DNA of 44,564 bases from Polaromonas sp. (GTDB taxonomy: Bacteria; Pseudomonadota; Gammaproteobacteria; Burkholderiales; Burkholderiaceae_C), in contig JAJKJM010000132.1 of the NCBI GenBank assembly GCA_021153985.1, positions 1 through 44,564 of the forward strand, given 5' to 3'. Below the pieces are notes generated by a model, which did no database searches, had not been told where the DNA came from, and worked only from the letters and a program-made list of their open reading frames with translations. Below, one piece after another: positions 17,034 to 24,556 of the stretch. Each line of letters begins with the position of its first letter. The first letter of the stretch is position 1. Position numbers and translations under genes: made by a program.

Positions 17034-17456
17034 ATGGCCCTGTTGTCTTCCCTGCTTGCCGGCCTGGTATTCGGCCTCGGCCTGATCGTCTCTGGCATGG
17101 CCAATCCCGCCAAGGTTCTTGGCTTCCTCGATCTGGCAGGCCACTGGGACCCTTCACTGGCGCTCGTCATGGGAGGCGCCGTCGCCGTGGGTTTTTTCGC
17201 TTTCCTGGTTGCAAAAAAAAGGAGCCGCTCCCTGTTGGGCGCCGAGATGAAGCTGCCTGGCGCCGGGCCCGTTGACCGCAGACTGGTGGCCGGCAGCGTG
17301 CTTTTCGGCATGGGCTGGGGCCTGGCCGGCTTTTGCCCCGGCCCCGCACTGGTGGGCCTTGGCATGGGAGAGCCAAAGGCCGCCATGTTTGTCATTGCCA
17401 TGCTGGCCGGCATGGCGCTTTTTGAATTGATTGACAAGCGGCGCGGTCGTCGATAG
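17034..17456 (+). CDS. pmpB: YeeE/YedE family transporter, second half (PmpB-like, DUF6691)
   Basis: A 140-residue membrane protein with four hydrophobic helices. GLAGFCPGPALVGLG (Cys101) is the signature of the second half of split YeeE/YedE transporters. The start has a strong AGAGGAAA site two bases before the ATG. Together with the preceding gene it should form a sulfur-compound importer or exporter. It ends the sulfide cassette. Confidence 0.88.
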   Translation: MALLSSLLAGLVFGLGLIVSGMANPAKVLGFLDLAGHWDPSLALVMGGAVAVGFFAFLVAKKRSRSLLGAEMKLPGAGPVDRRLVAGSVLFGMGWGLAGFCPGPALVGLGMGEPKAAMFVIAMLAGMALFELIDKRRGRR

Positions 17457-17553
17457 CCTGCATCAAGAAGCTTAAGTCAACAAGCGCGCGCAGAGGCCAT
17501 GGGCGCCCGCGCACAACTACGCAGCTCGCACGATAAGCCCGCGCTCCGGATGA

Positions 17554-17886
17554 GGCAAGATCAAATCCCCCATTCTTTTTGTATGGAGCTTTGCGGCGCT
17601 ACTTCCTTTCGGAATCGTGGGCGAATTCGATAAACTCAACGCCCACGTAGGCGGCTTTCTGGCCGGCTACATGGGCTGGTTTGCCATCCCGTTCAGTTTG
17701 CTGATCTCCTGGATGTACATCTCGCTGGACCAAGTGGGCGAAAGCACCGGGAACCCGTTTGAAGCGGGTGCCAATGATGTGCCCATGGCGCAGATCTGCC
17801 GGCTGCTGGAAATTGAGCTGCGGCAAGTGCTGGGCGAGTCAGACATTCCCGGCCTGCTCAAGCCGAAGAACAACATCATTCTTTAA
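17554..17886 (+). pseudogene. C-terminal remnant of a bestrophin-like (UPF0187) membrane protein
   Basis: The reading frame is open from just after a stop at 17551-17553. It encodes ILFVWSFAALLPFGIVGEF, then a membrane segment, then QVGESTGNPFEAGANDVPM and a final amphipathic part. These match the C-terminal third of bacterial bestrophin-family proteins, which are usually near 300 residues. Family-like sequence begins before any usable start codon (first GTG at 17617). The N-terminal two thirds are absent, because the sulfide cassette ends at 17456. I therefore call it a truncated, probably dead gene. An 89-residue product from the GTG is possible but unlikely to form a channel. Confidence 0.6.
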
Positions 17887-17916
17887 GCGCAACATTAAAA
17901 CATTGAGAAACATGCG

Positions 17917-18624
17917 ATGAAAAAACTGCTTGTTGGTATCGCTTTTGGCATCGCAGCCATTGCCCAGCCGGTCGTTGCTCAGCCTTACAAGGCGGACTCG
18001 ATTCCTGTCTCGGGCAGAGCCGAAGTTGTTACCTTTCCATCTCATTACACCTATCCTTTCAAGCCTGCGGCATGGCCTATTGGCGCGGGGCTGCTGGCGG
18101 GCGTCTACAAACCGGAGCGCGAGGACGAAAACGGGGTTTTCTATCGCGGAGAAAATCGCTCCGTAGTAGTGAGGGGCCTGGAAGGAAAAACATCCGTCAA
18201 ACGCTACGCCCTCATGGTTGGTGGATTCTGGATGCCCAAGAACAGAAAGGCCAATCCGAAGCTTTATTTCTACGTTGAAAAGTCTTATCCATCTGTCGAC
18301 GAGCTGACCGAACTGGCCTTGCCCGTCGCCGCTCCCGAAGATATGGACGGAGCAAAGGCGCTAGGCCTGTCGCCCGGCAACAATACCCCGAACACCGTCG
18401 CGGGCGCTGTATCTACGAACCCCACCTTGACCGGGGCGCCCTTGGGCCGGACGGTGTTCGGCGCGGCAGTGGGCGCCGCATTAGTGGATTTGATCGTCCT
18501 CTCGTCAGTGACGGGCAATGAGGGCAAAATTAACTTCTGGTGGATGCCTGTGGACGACAAGGAGTTTCTTGCCAACCTGTCCCAAGTGCATGCACAAGCC
18601 GTCAAGGACCGACCCTGGCCATAG
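17917..18624 (+). CDS. Exported protein of unknown function
   Basis: I do not recognise the family. The 235-residue protein has a clear signal peptide (MKKLLVGIAFGIAAIAQPVVAQ, cleavage near residue 22). The mature part is rich in aromatic and charged residues. One more hydrophobic stretch (TVFGAAVGAALVDLIVLSS, around residues 187-205) could anchor it in a membrane. A Gly/Asn/Thr-rich stretch precedes that segment. It stands 31 bases after the bestrophin remnant and 65 before gloA, with no operon signal. It was probably acquired or is lineage-specific. Confidence 0.7.
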   Translation: MKKLLVGIAFGIAAIAQPVVAQPYKADSIPVSGRAEVVTFPSHYTYPFKPAAWPIGAGLLAGVYKPEREDENGVFYRGENRSVVVRGLEGKTSVKRYALMVGGFWMPKNRKANPKLYFYVEKSYPSVDELTELALPVAAPEDMDGAKALGLSPGNNTPNTVAGAVSTNPTLTGAPLGRTVFGAAVGAALVDLIVLSSVTGNEGKINFWWMPVDDKEFLANLSQVHAQAVKDRPWP

Positions 18625-18676
18625 GCGCTGAGTCCAGGTCACAACGGAACGGCCTGCAAGGATTCCACACCCGCAC

Positions 18677-18682
18677 GATAAT
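18677..18682 (+). promoter_or_regulatory. -10-like hexamer directly before gloA
   Basis: GATAAT ends six bases before the gloA ATG, and no ribosome-binding site is present. CTGCAA 17 bases upstream could be a weak -35 box. A leaderless message is likely. Confidence 0.45.
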
Positions 18683-18688
18683 CCGCCC

Positions 18689-19099
18689 ATGCGACTCCTA
18701 CACACCATGCTGCGCGTTGGCAATCTCCAGCGCTCCATTGATTTCTACACCCAGGTCCTCGGCATGAAGCTGCTGCGCACTTCGGAAAACCCCGAGTACA
18801 AATACAGCCTGGCTTTTGTCGGCTACGAAGGCAATCCGGCGCAGGCCGAGATTGAGCTGACCTACAACTGGGGCACTGAAAGCTACGAGATGGGCACGGC
18901 TTTTGGCCACATTGCGCTGGGCGTGCCTGATGCCTATGCGGCTTGCGAGAAGATCAAGGCAGCGGGTGGCAATGTCACGCGCGAGGCAGGGCCGGTCAAG
19001 GGCGGCACTACCGTGATTGCTTTTGTGACGGACCCGGATGGCTACAAGATTGAGTTGATTCAGCGCGATGAAAGCGCCCGCGGCGCGGGGCTGCGGTAA
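18689..19099 (+). CDS. gloA: Lactoylglutathione lyase (glyoxalase I)
   Basis: This enzyme converts the methylglyoxal-glutathione adduct to S-lactoylglutathione. The 136-residue protein keeps all four metal ligands at the same positions as the E. coli enzyme: His5, Glu56, His74 and Glu122. The pattern and lack of extra loops indicate the nickel-type bacterial class. Methylglyoxal arises from triose phosphates, which the sugar-acid and Entner-Doudoroff genes in this window produce. It is convergent with eda. Confidence 0.95.
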   Translation: MRLLHTMLRVGNLQRSIDFYTQVLGMKLLRTSENPEYKYSLAFVGYEGNPAQAEIELTYNWGTESYEMGTAFGHIALGVPDAYAACEKIKAAGGNVTREAGPVKGGTTVIAFVTDPDGYKIELIQRDESARGAGLR

Positions 19100-19146
19100 T
19101 TCGTCATTGCGTTCCGTCTCACCGCATCGGGTGTTGCACCCGCCTT

Positions 19147-19210
19147 GCTATCGTTTCAGGAGCGCTCAGCCAAGACGGTGATTGGGCTACAGGCCAATTT
19201 TTCTAAAAGT
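19147..19210 (+). repeat. Interspersed repeat, copy 2 (gloA-eda gap), with terminator-like end
   Basis: The core GCTAT-CGTTTCA-GGAGC is at 19147-19163, and GGGC follows exactly 20 bases later. The right part reads GGGCTACAGGCC and then a T-rich run, matching copy 8 at 41479-41526. Bases 19181-19202 form an ATTGG/CCAAT hairpin followed by four or more T, so this copy may terminate gloA transcription. Confidence 0.65.
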
Positions 19211-19255
19211 TGGCGGTAGCGTCAGCGGCCCTGCAAGCCCACCGGCGCAGGCAAG

Positions 19256-19909
19256 CTAGCGTGCCAACTGGCAAGCCTGCTGCGCCAGCGCTGTGATCTG
19301 CGCCCAGTCGCCACGCGCCACCGCGTCAGCCGGCGTAAGCCACGAGCCGCCCACGCACACGACATTCGGCAGGCTTAAAAACTCGCCAGCATTGGCCGTT
19401 GAGACACCACCGGTAGGGCAAAACCGCACATCGCCAAACGGGCCGCTCCAGGCCTTGAGCATGGCCGGGCCGCCGGCCTGCATCGCAGGGAAAAATTTCA
19501 GCTCATTGAGGCCGTCTTCCTGCGCCATCATGATTTCGCTGCCGGAGGCTACGCCGGGCAGCAGGGGCAAACCGGCATCGCGGCAGGCCTGGCCGACCGC
19601 ATGGGTGTAGCCCGGGCTCACGGCAAAGCGCGCGCCGGCCATGGCGCAGGCCTGGGCGTCTGCGGCGCTGCGTACCGTGCCCGCGCCGGCGACAGCCTCC
19701 GGCACATCGCGTGCAATCGCCTCAATGCAGGCCAGCGCCTGCGGTGTGCGCAGCGTCACCTCGAGCATGCGGATGCCGCCGGCTACCAGCGCACGCGCCA
19801 GCTGCACCGCCTGCTTCACATCGCTGAGCACGATGACGGGAATCACCGGCGCATCCTGCATGACCTGCAGGGCCGTCAGCTTGCCGCTGACATTCAAGTT
19901 CACATCCAC
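19256..19909 (-). CDS. eda: KHG/KDPG aldolase
   Basis: This class I aldolase splits 2-keto-3-deoxy-6-phosphogluconate into pyruvate and glyceraldehyde-3-phosphate. The 217-residue TIM barrel shows catalytic Glu50 and Arg54 (MLEVTLRTP), the Schiff-base Lys138 (NELKFFPA) and the phosphate loop FCPTGGVS. It overlaps the end of edd by ten bases, so the two Entner-Doudoroff steps are translationally coupled. DgoA at 6125-6763 does the analogous cleavage for the galactonate route, and KdgK may also feed KDPG to this enzyme. Confidence 0.94.
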   Translation of the reverse strand: MDVNLNVSGKLTALQVMQDAPVIPVIVLSDVKQAVQLARALVAGGIRMLEVTLRTPQALACIEAIARDVPEAVAGAGTVRSAADAQACAMAGARFAVSPGYTHAVGQACRDAGLPLLPGVASGSEIMMAQEDGLNELKFFPAMQAGGPAMLKAWSGPFGDVRFCPTGGVSTANAGEFLSLPNVVCVGGSWLTPADAVARGDWAQITALAQQACQLAR

Positions 19910-21717
19910 GATAGAGCTCCTTCTTCAGCCGTCAGCGCATGGCGGCGCATACCGGCAAACAATTCACGGCCCATGCCGATGCCGTTGGCGGCGCGCAAAT
20001 CGGCAGGCATGACCTCAACCGGCCTGGCTGCCCACTCAGCATCAGCCACCAGCACGTTCAACTCGCCGGTGACGGCGTCCACACGAACCAGATCTCCGTC
20101 GCGCACCTTGGCCAGCGGGCCGCCGGCGGCCGCTTCGGGCGAGACATGGATGGCGGCCGGCACCTTGCCCGACGCGCCGCTCATGCGGCCGTCGGTGACC
20201 AGCGCCACTTTAAAACCTTTGCCCTGCAACACGGCCAGCGGTGGCGTGAGCTTGTGCAACTCGGGCATGCCGTTGGCCTGCGGGCCCTGCCAGCGCACCA
20301 CGCAGACCACGTCGCGGTTCAGCTCGCCGGCGCTGAACGCGATGTGCAAGGCCTCTTGCGAATCGAACACCCGGGCAGGCGCTTCGATGACATGGCGGTC
20401 GTCCGGCACGGCCGACACCTTGATCACGCTGCGGCCCAGATTACCCTGTAGCAGCTTGAGGCCGCCAGTGGCGCTGAAGGGTTTGGCAGGCGTGCGCACG
20501 ATGGCTTCGTCTTTTGACGCGCCCACGTCATGCCAGGCCAGCGCCGCACCGGCCAGCGCTGGCTCGCGCGTGTATTCGCGGATGCCGCCTTCGCGCACCG
20601 TGAGCACGTCTTCATGCATAAAGCCCGCGTCCAGCAGCTCGCGAATGATGAAGCCCGGGCCGCCTGCCGCCTGGAACTGGTTCACGTCGGCGCTGCCGTT
20701 GGGGTAGACATGGGCCAGCGTCGGCACCACGTCGGACAAATCGGAAAAATCATTCCAGTCGATCACGATGCCGGCCGAATGCGCCACCGCCACCCAGTGG
20801 ATCAGGTGGTTGGTGGAGCCGCCGGTCGCGAGCAGCGCGACCATGGCGTTGACAATGGCACGCTCGTCGACGATCTGGCCAATCGGCGCGAAGCGTTTGG
20901 CCTTGATGATGCCGAGGACCGTTCGCGCAGCCTCGCGCGTGAGTTCTTCACGCAGCGCATTGCCGGGGTTCACAAACGCGGTGCCGGGCACATGCAGGCC
21001 CATGGCTTCGAGCAGCAGTTGGTTGCTGTTGGCCGTGCCGTAGAAGGTGCAGGTGCCGGGGCTGTGATAGGACTTGAATTCGGATTCCAGCAAGGCGTCG
21101 CGGCCGACAAGGCCTTGCGCGGCCTGCTCCCGCACATGGGCTTTTTCCTTGTTGGGAATGCCCGAGGTCATGGGCCCGGCCGGCACAAACACCGTGGGCA
21201 GGTGGCCGAACTGCAGCGCGCCGATCAAAAGCCCTGGCACGATCTTGTCACATACGCCCAGCATCAACGCCGCATCGAACATGTCGTGCGACAGCGCCAC
21301 GGCGGTGGCCATGGCGATCACGTCACGGCTGAAAAGGCTGAGCTCCATGCCGCTGGTGCCTTGCGTCACGCCGTCGCACATGGCGGGCACGCCGCCAGCC
21401 ACCTGCGCCGTGGCGCCCAGCTTGCGGGCCTCGTCCTTGATGAAGGCCGGGTAGGCCTGCAGCGGCGTGTGGGCCGACAGCATGTCGTTGTAAGCGGTGA
21501 CGATGCCGATGTTGGGCCTGCGCTCGGTCACGACCTTGAAGCGGTCGTCCAGCGGCATGCCGGCAAAGGCATGCGCCACATTGGCGCAACCCATGCGGTC
21601 CAGGCCCGGCTCGCGCGTCGACGCGGCACGCAAGTGGGCGAGGTAGGCGTCACGTGACGGGCGGCTGCGTTCGGCAATGCGGGCCGTGATGTCTGAAACT
21701 TTGGAATGGAGGGCCAT
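19900..21717 (-). CDS. edd: Phosphogluconate dehydratase
   Basis: This iron-sulfur dehydratase converts 6-phosphogluconate to KDPG. The 605-residue protein has the Edd pattern: [20 protein letters not shown] near the start, the cluster cysteines in [22 protein letters not shown] and [14 protein letters not shown], and the late [13 protein letters not shown]. It differs clearly from the sugar-acid dehydratase at 2393-4132, which belongs to the other branch of the family. Promoter-side repeats at 21828-21877 suggest regulation. The usual zwf, pgl and hexR partners are not in the window. Confidence 0.95.
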   Translation of the reverse strand: MALHSKVSDITARIAERSRPSRDAYLAHLRAASTREPGLDRMGCANVAHAFAGMPLDDRFKVVTERRPNIGIVTAYNDMLSAHTPLQAYPAFIKDEARKLGATAQVAGGVPAMCDGVTQGTSGMELSLFSRDVIAMATAVALSHDMFDAALMLGVCDKIVPGLLIGALQFGHLPTVFVPAGPMTSGIPNKEKAHVREQAAQGLVGRDALLESEFKSYHSPGTCTFYGTANSNQLLLEAMGLHVPGTAFVNPGNALREELTREAARTVLGIIKAKRFAPIGQIVDERAIVNAMVALLATGGSTNHLIHWVAVAHSAGIVIDWNDFSDLSDVVPTLAHVYPNGSADVNQFQAAGGPGFIIRELLDAGFMHEDVLTVREGGIREYTREPALAGAALAWHDVGASKDEAIVRTPAKPFSATGGLKLLQGNLGRSVIKVSAVPDDRHVIEAPARVFDSQEALHIAFSAGELNRDVVCVVRWQGPQANGMPELHKLTPPLAVLQGKGFKVALVTDGRMSGASGKVPAAIHVSPEAAAGGPLAKVRDGDLVRVDAVTGELNVLVADAEWAARPVEVMPADLRAANGIGMGRELFAGMRRHALTAEEGALSWM

Positions 21718-21827
21718 GGTGGAGCTCTTAGGTCTGGAGGGCTACAGATGAGATTGAGATTGGCTGGTTTGCGGCTGGATCTCAAACGCGACGCCATAGC
21801 GCAATGTAACTTTATTACTGACTCTAT

Positions 21828-21877
21828 GGTAACGGGTTACCGGCCCGTTTGGCGCGTTGTGGTTACGGGGTGGTTAC
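21828..21877. promoter_or_regulatory. Candidate operator region upstream of edd-eda
   Basis: The 289-base gap 21718-22006 contains an inverted repeat, GGTAAC at 21828-21833 and GTTACC at 21836-21841. Two further GGTTAC hexamers follow at 21861-21866 and 21872-21877, eleven bases apart. The clustering suggests a repressor or activator site for edd-eda. I see no gene in this gap. The regulator is unknown; a LacI- or RpiR-type sugar regulator is only a guess. Confidence 0.4.
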
Positions 21878-22006
21878 TAAACTTTGCCAGCCCCGCTCCA
21901 AGAAAACAGTCTCGAAGCGAGCCGGCGTTTCCCGCGTCGGCGCGCCGCCCCTGCCCTTGTCAGCGTTGCGCTACTTTGCTCCCGCGTGGCGCGGGGCTGC
22001 CCTGCT

Positions 22007-22591
22007 TTACCGCAATGTGATTTCCACACGCCGCGCTTCGGCATTGCTGCCATCGCCGGCCAGTTGCTCAGGCTTTTTCAGTTCAATCTGCCGCTCTGGA
22101 ACGCCTTCGGCCTTCAGCGCCTCTCGCACGGCGACGGCACGCTGTTTGGCCAGCGCCGCATTTTTGGCCGCGTCACCGGTGGCGTCGTGAAAACCCGAGA
22201 TGACCACGGTACGGCCCGCCTTCGCGGCTTTCACTACATCGCCCAACGCGTCGCCGGCGCCGGCTGCCAGGTCGGCCTTGCCGGATGCGAAGTAAAACCG
22301 GACCACGCCCTGTTCGACCATCACGGTGGCGGCATCGGACGCGGCTTGTGAAGCGGGCTGACTGGCGGAAGGGTTGGCTGCGGACTCTGCTGCGGGCAAT
22401 GGCGCCGAAGAGGCGGCCGCAGGGACTGCGACGGCTACGGCGGTCGCGGGAACTACCGGCGGTGCGGGTTGCTGGCCCCGATGGAGCCGTTGCAAGCTGA
22501 TGCCAATGACCAGCGTCAACACAAAAGCGATCAGGCCAAGAACGACCGCCAACACCAGGCCCTGCTGGCCTTCATCGTCCTGAGAAAACAT
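22007..22591 (-). CDS. OmpA family protein with N-terminal membrane anchor
   Basis: A 194-residue protein. One membrane helix lies near the start (LVLAVVLGLIAFVLTLVIGI, about residues 12-31), then an Ala/Pro/Ser-rich linker (about 40-90), then an OmpA C-terminal peptidoglycan-binding domain (VVRFYFASGKADL through EARRVEITL). The Asp and Arg used to hold diaminopimelate appear in the FHDATGDAAKN and EARRVEI segments. It is anchored in the inner membrane rather than as an outer-membrane barrel. The partner is unknown. Confidence 0.83.
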   Translation of the reverse strand: MFSQDDEGQQGLVLAVVLGLIAFVLTLVIGISLQRLHRGQQPAPPVVPATAVAVAVPAAASSAPLPAAESAANPSASQPASQAASDAATVMVEQGVVRFYFASGKADLAAGAGDALGDVVKAAKAGRTVVISGFHDATGDAAKNAALAKQRAVAVREALKAEGVPERQIELKKPEQLAGDGSNAEARRVEITLR

Positions 22592-22656
22592 TGCCCCACT
22601 CCCGTACTAACGTACTAAATCCGCCACTAGATCCGTCACAAAAACTCTGCGCATTG

Positions 22657-22662
22657 TAAAGT
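22657..22662 (+). promoter_or_regulatory. -10-like hexamer directly before chaC
   Basis: TAAAGT ends six bases before the GTG start, and GTCACA lies 16 bases further upstream as a possible -35 box. No ribosome-binding site is present, so a leaderless message is likely. Confidence 0.4.
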
Positions 22663-22668
22663 GCGGCT

Positions 22669-23280
22669 GTGGAAAATTCAGCCAAACAACTCGCCGGTCC
22701 CGGCGTGAGCGTTTCACGCAACCCCGCGCACATGCTGGAAACCGTCATCCGTGAATGGGGCGGCAAAAGCGACCTCTGGGTCTTCGCGTATGCCTCGCTC
22801 ATCTGGCGGCCGGAGTTTGAACACGCCGAAGAGCGCTTCGCCACCATCCACGGCTACCACCGCGCACTGAAGATGTGGAGCCGCCTGAACCGCGGCACGC
22901 CGGACTGCCCTGGCCTGGTGTTCGGCCTGTTGCCCGGCGGCAGCTGCAAGGGCATGGTGTTTCGGATACCGCAGGCGCAGGTCGCCAGCGCCCTGCCCGC
23001 GCTGTGGGAGCGTGAGATGCCCAACGGCGTGTACGACCCCAAATGGCTGCGCTGCCAGACCGATAAAGGCGACGTGCGGGCGCTGGCTTTCACGCTGTCC
23101 AGGCACAGCCCCAACCACACGGGTGTGCTGAGCGAAGACGTCTACCGGCAGATCTTTTCTGACTCGTGCGGACGCTACGGCACGACCCGCGAATACGCAC
23201 AGCTCACTTACGACAAGCTGCGCACGCTGGGCATTCATGACCAGGCATTGGGCAAGTTGCTGGCCCTGGTCAGCCGCTAG
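22669..23280 (+). CDS. chaC: Glutathione-specific gamma-glutamylcyclotransferase
   Basis: This enzyme degrades glutathione to 5-oxoproline and cysteinylglycine. The 203-residue protein has the substrate-loop motif VFAYASLIWRPEF (residues 38-50) and the catalytic Glu in WEREM (residues 113-117). A GTG at 22669 fits the family length and the -10-like hexamer before it. It is convergent with nothing nearby and probably forms a single-gene unit. It may help recycle thiols alongside the persulfide and glyoxalase genes. Confidence 0.92.
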   Translation: MENSAKQLAGPGVSVSRNPAHMLETVIREWGGKSDLWVFAYASLIWRPEFEHAEERFATIHGYHRALKMWSRLNRGTPDCPGLVFGLLPGGSCKGMVFRIPQAQVASALPALWEREMPNGVYDPKWLRCQTDKGDVRALAFTLSRHSPNHTGVLSEDVYRQIFSDSCGRYGTTREYAQLTYDKLRTLGIHDQALGKLLALVSR

Positions 23281-23413
23281 GGCAAACTGGCTATGCCCCG
23301 GTTTGTGAGCGTCTGTTAACGCCGGCCGGAGCCAGCTTGCCAGTGCGGCCGAGGCAGCCTACAGTGTGCCTTTCGTTATGAATGCCAAACAACCCGCGAG
23401 GAGACCCTGCAGC

Positions 23414-23947
23414 ATGAAATACCATTTGGCCCCTCTTGCCGCAGCCCTCGTGTTGACGGCCTGCGCATCGGACATGAGCGGCCCGCGCGCCGTGGCCCAG
23501 TTGCAAAGCACTACCGGCAACACCGCCAGCGGCACCGTCAACTTCGTGCAGAGCGGCGACAGGGTGCTGGTATCAGGCGAAATACGCGGCCTCAAGCCCA
23601 ATGCCGAGCATGGCTTTCATGTGCATGAAAAAGGCGACTGCTCCAGCGGAGACGGCATGAGCGCGGGCGGGCATTTCAATCCCACCGGCCAGCAGCACGG
23701 CAGCCACGCGGACATGGCGCATCACAGCGGTGACCTGCCCAGCCTGAAGGCGGACGCCGGCGGCAACGCGAAGTTCAGCTTTGAATCAAAGACCATTGCC
23801 GTCGGCAACGGCACGACCGACATCGTGGGCAAGGGGCTGATTGTTCACCGGGATCCCGACGACTACAAGACCCAGCCCACCGGCAACTCCGGGCCGCGGC
23901 TGGCTTGTGCGGTGATCAAGCTGGATTCCTCGCGCTCACTCGCGTAG
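23414..23947 (+). CDS. sodC: Copper/zinc superoxide dismutase, lipoprotein
   Basis: A periplasmic enzyme that converts superoxide to hydrogen peroxide and oxygen. The 177-residue precursor has a lipoprotein signal with lipobox LTAC and the lipidated Cys17, so it should be membrane-attached. Copper and zinc ligands are seen in HGFHVHEKGDC and GGHFNP, in HHSGDLP, and in the final GLIVHRDPDDYKT. PRLACAVI carries the second disulfide Cys. GAGGAG about ten bases upstream supports the start at 23414 rather than the in-frame ATG at 23366. Confidence 0.93.
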   Translation: MKYHLAPLAAALVLTACASDMSGPRAVAQLQSTTGNTASGTVNFVQSGDRVLVSGEIRGLKPNAEHGFHVHEKGDCSSGDGMSAGGHFNPTGQQHGSHADMAHHSGDLPSLKADAGGNAKFSFESKTIAVGNGTTDIVGKGLIVHRDPDDYKTQPTGNSGPRLACAVIKLDSSRSLA

Positions 23948-24007
23948 GCACAGGTCTTTTCGCAGGTTTTCTTTAGCCCCGGTTTACCCCCGGGACAGTG
24001 CGCCCCG

Positions 24008-24556
24008 TCAGCGCGCAGCGAACAGCGCTTCAGCCCGGCGCAAGTCGTCCAGCGTATCGATATCGGTGACGATGCCTTCATCGGCCACATCCACATACGC
24101 TACAGAATTGATAGCATCATGTGCATTCACCACGCTGGCTGCACCCCGATTTCCCTTTAAATTTAGCAGGGCGTCACGGCACGCGGCCGAAAACCCGACC
24201 GGATGCCCGCGCGCACCTTTGAACATCGGCACCACCACCGCATGCCGCGACAGCGCATGGGCCACCGCCTGCAGCGTGGCAGCCCGCACCAGCGGCAAAT
24301 CGCCCGGCAATATCAGCCAGCCCGCGGCATCCGGCGTGGCGCGCACGGCGGCAGCGATCGTGTCGCCCATGCCCTCGTGGCCCGCGTCTTCCAGGTGCCA
24401 GGCCAAGCCGCTGGCGGCCACGGCGTCCAGCGTGTGCTGCAAAACCGGCTTGCCGGCCAGCAGCGCCTGCAGCTTGTGCACGCCGCCGCCGGATGCGGCA
24501 AAGCGCTCACCCCGGCCTGAGGCCAGCACCAGCACCGTGGGTTGGGCGCCTGCCAT
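24008..24556 (-). CDS. mocA: Nucleotidyltransferase family protein, molybdenum cofactor cytidylyltransferase-like
   Basis: A 182-residue MobA/MocA-type enzyme that would convert molybdopterin to the cytosine dinucleotide form used by aldehyde-oxidase-like hydroxylases. The nucleotide loop LASGRGERF (residues 11-19) has Ser where Ala is usual, followed by HKL, LPGDLPLV (metal-binding Asp) and a late DIDTLDDL. Its start overlaps the iorB stop by one base, making it the last gene of the molybdenum hydroxylase operon. Residues 148-153 (AINSVA) are encoded by a copy of the interspersed repeat. Confidence 0.85.
   Translation of the reverse strand: MAGAQPTVLVLASGRGERFAASGGGVHKLQALLAGKPVLQHTLDAVAASGLAWHLEDAGHEGMGDTIAAAVRATPDAAGWLILPGDLPLVRAATLQAVAHALSRHAVVVPMFKGARGHPVGFSAACRDALLNLKGNRGAASVVNAHDAINSVAYVDVADEGIVTDIDTLDDLRRAEALFAAR
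24099..24140 (+). repeat. Interspersed repeat, copy 3 (inside mocA)
   Basis: The core GCTAC-AGAATTG-ATAGC (24099-24115) differs by one arm base from the consensus. The part after it is degenerate. It lies within mocA, antisense to the gene. Confidence 0.5.

Noticed and set aside
20530-21657. Plus-strand open frame over edd.
   Set aside because: Antisense shadow of a clear phosphogluconate dehydratase.
23968-24000. CCCGG/CCGGG hairpin between sodC and mocA as a terminator.
   Set aside because: Only five base pairs and no T-run on either strand.
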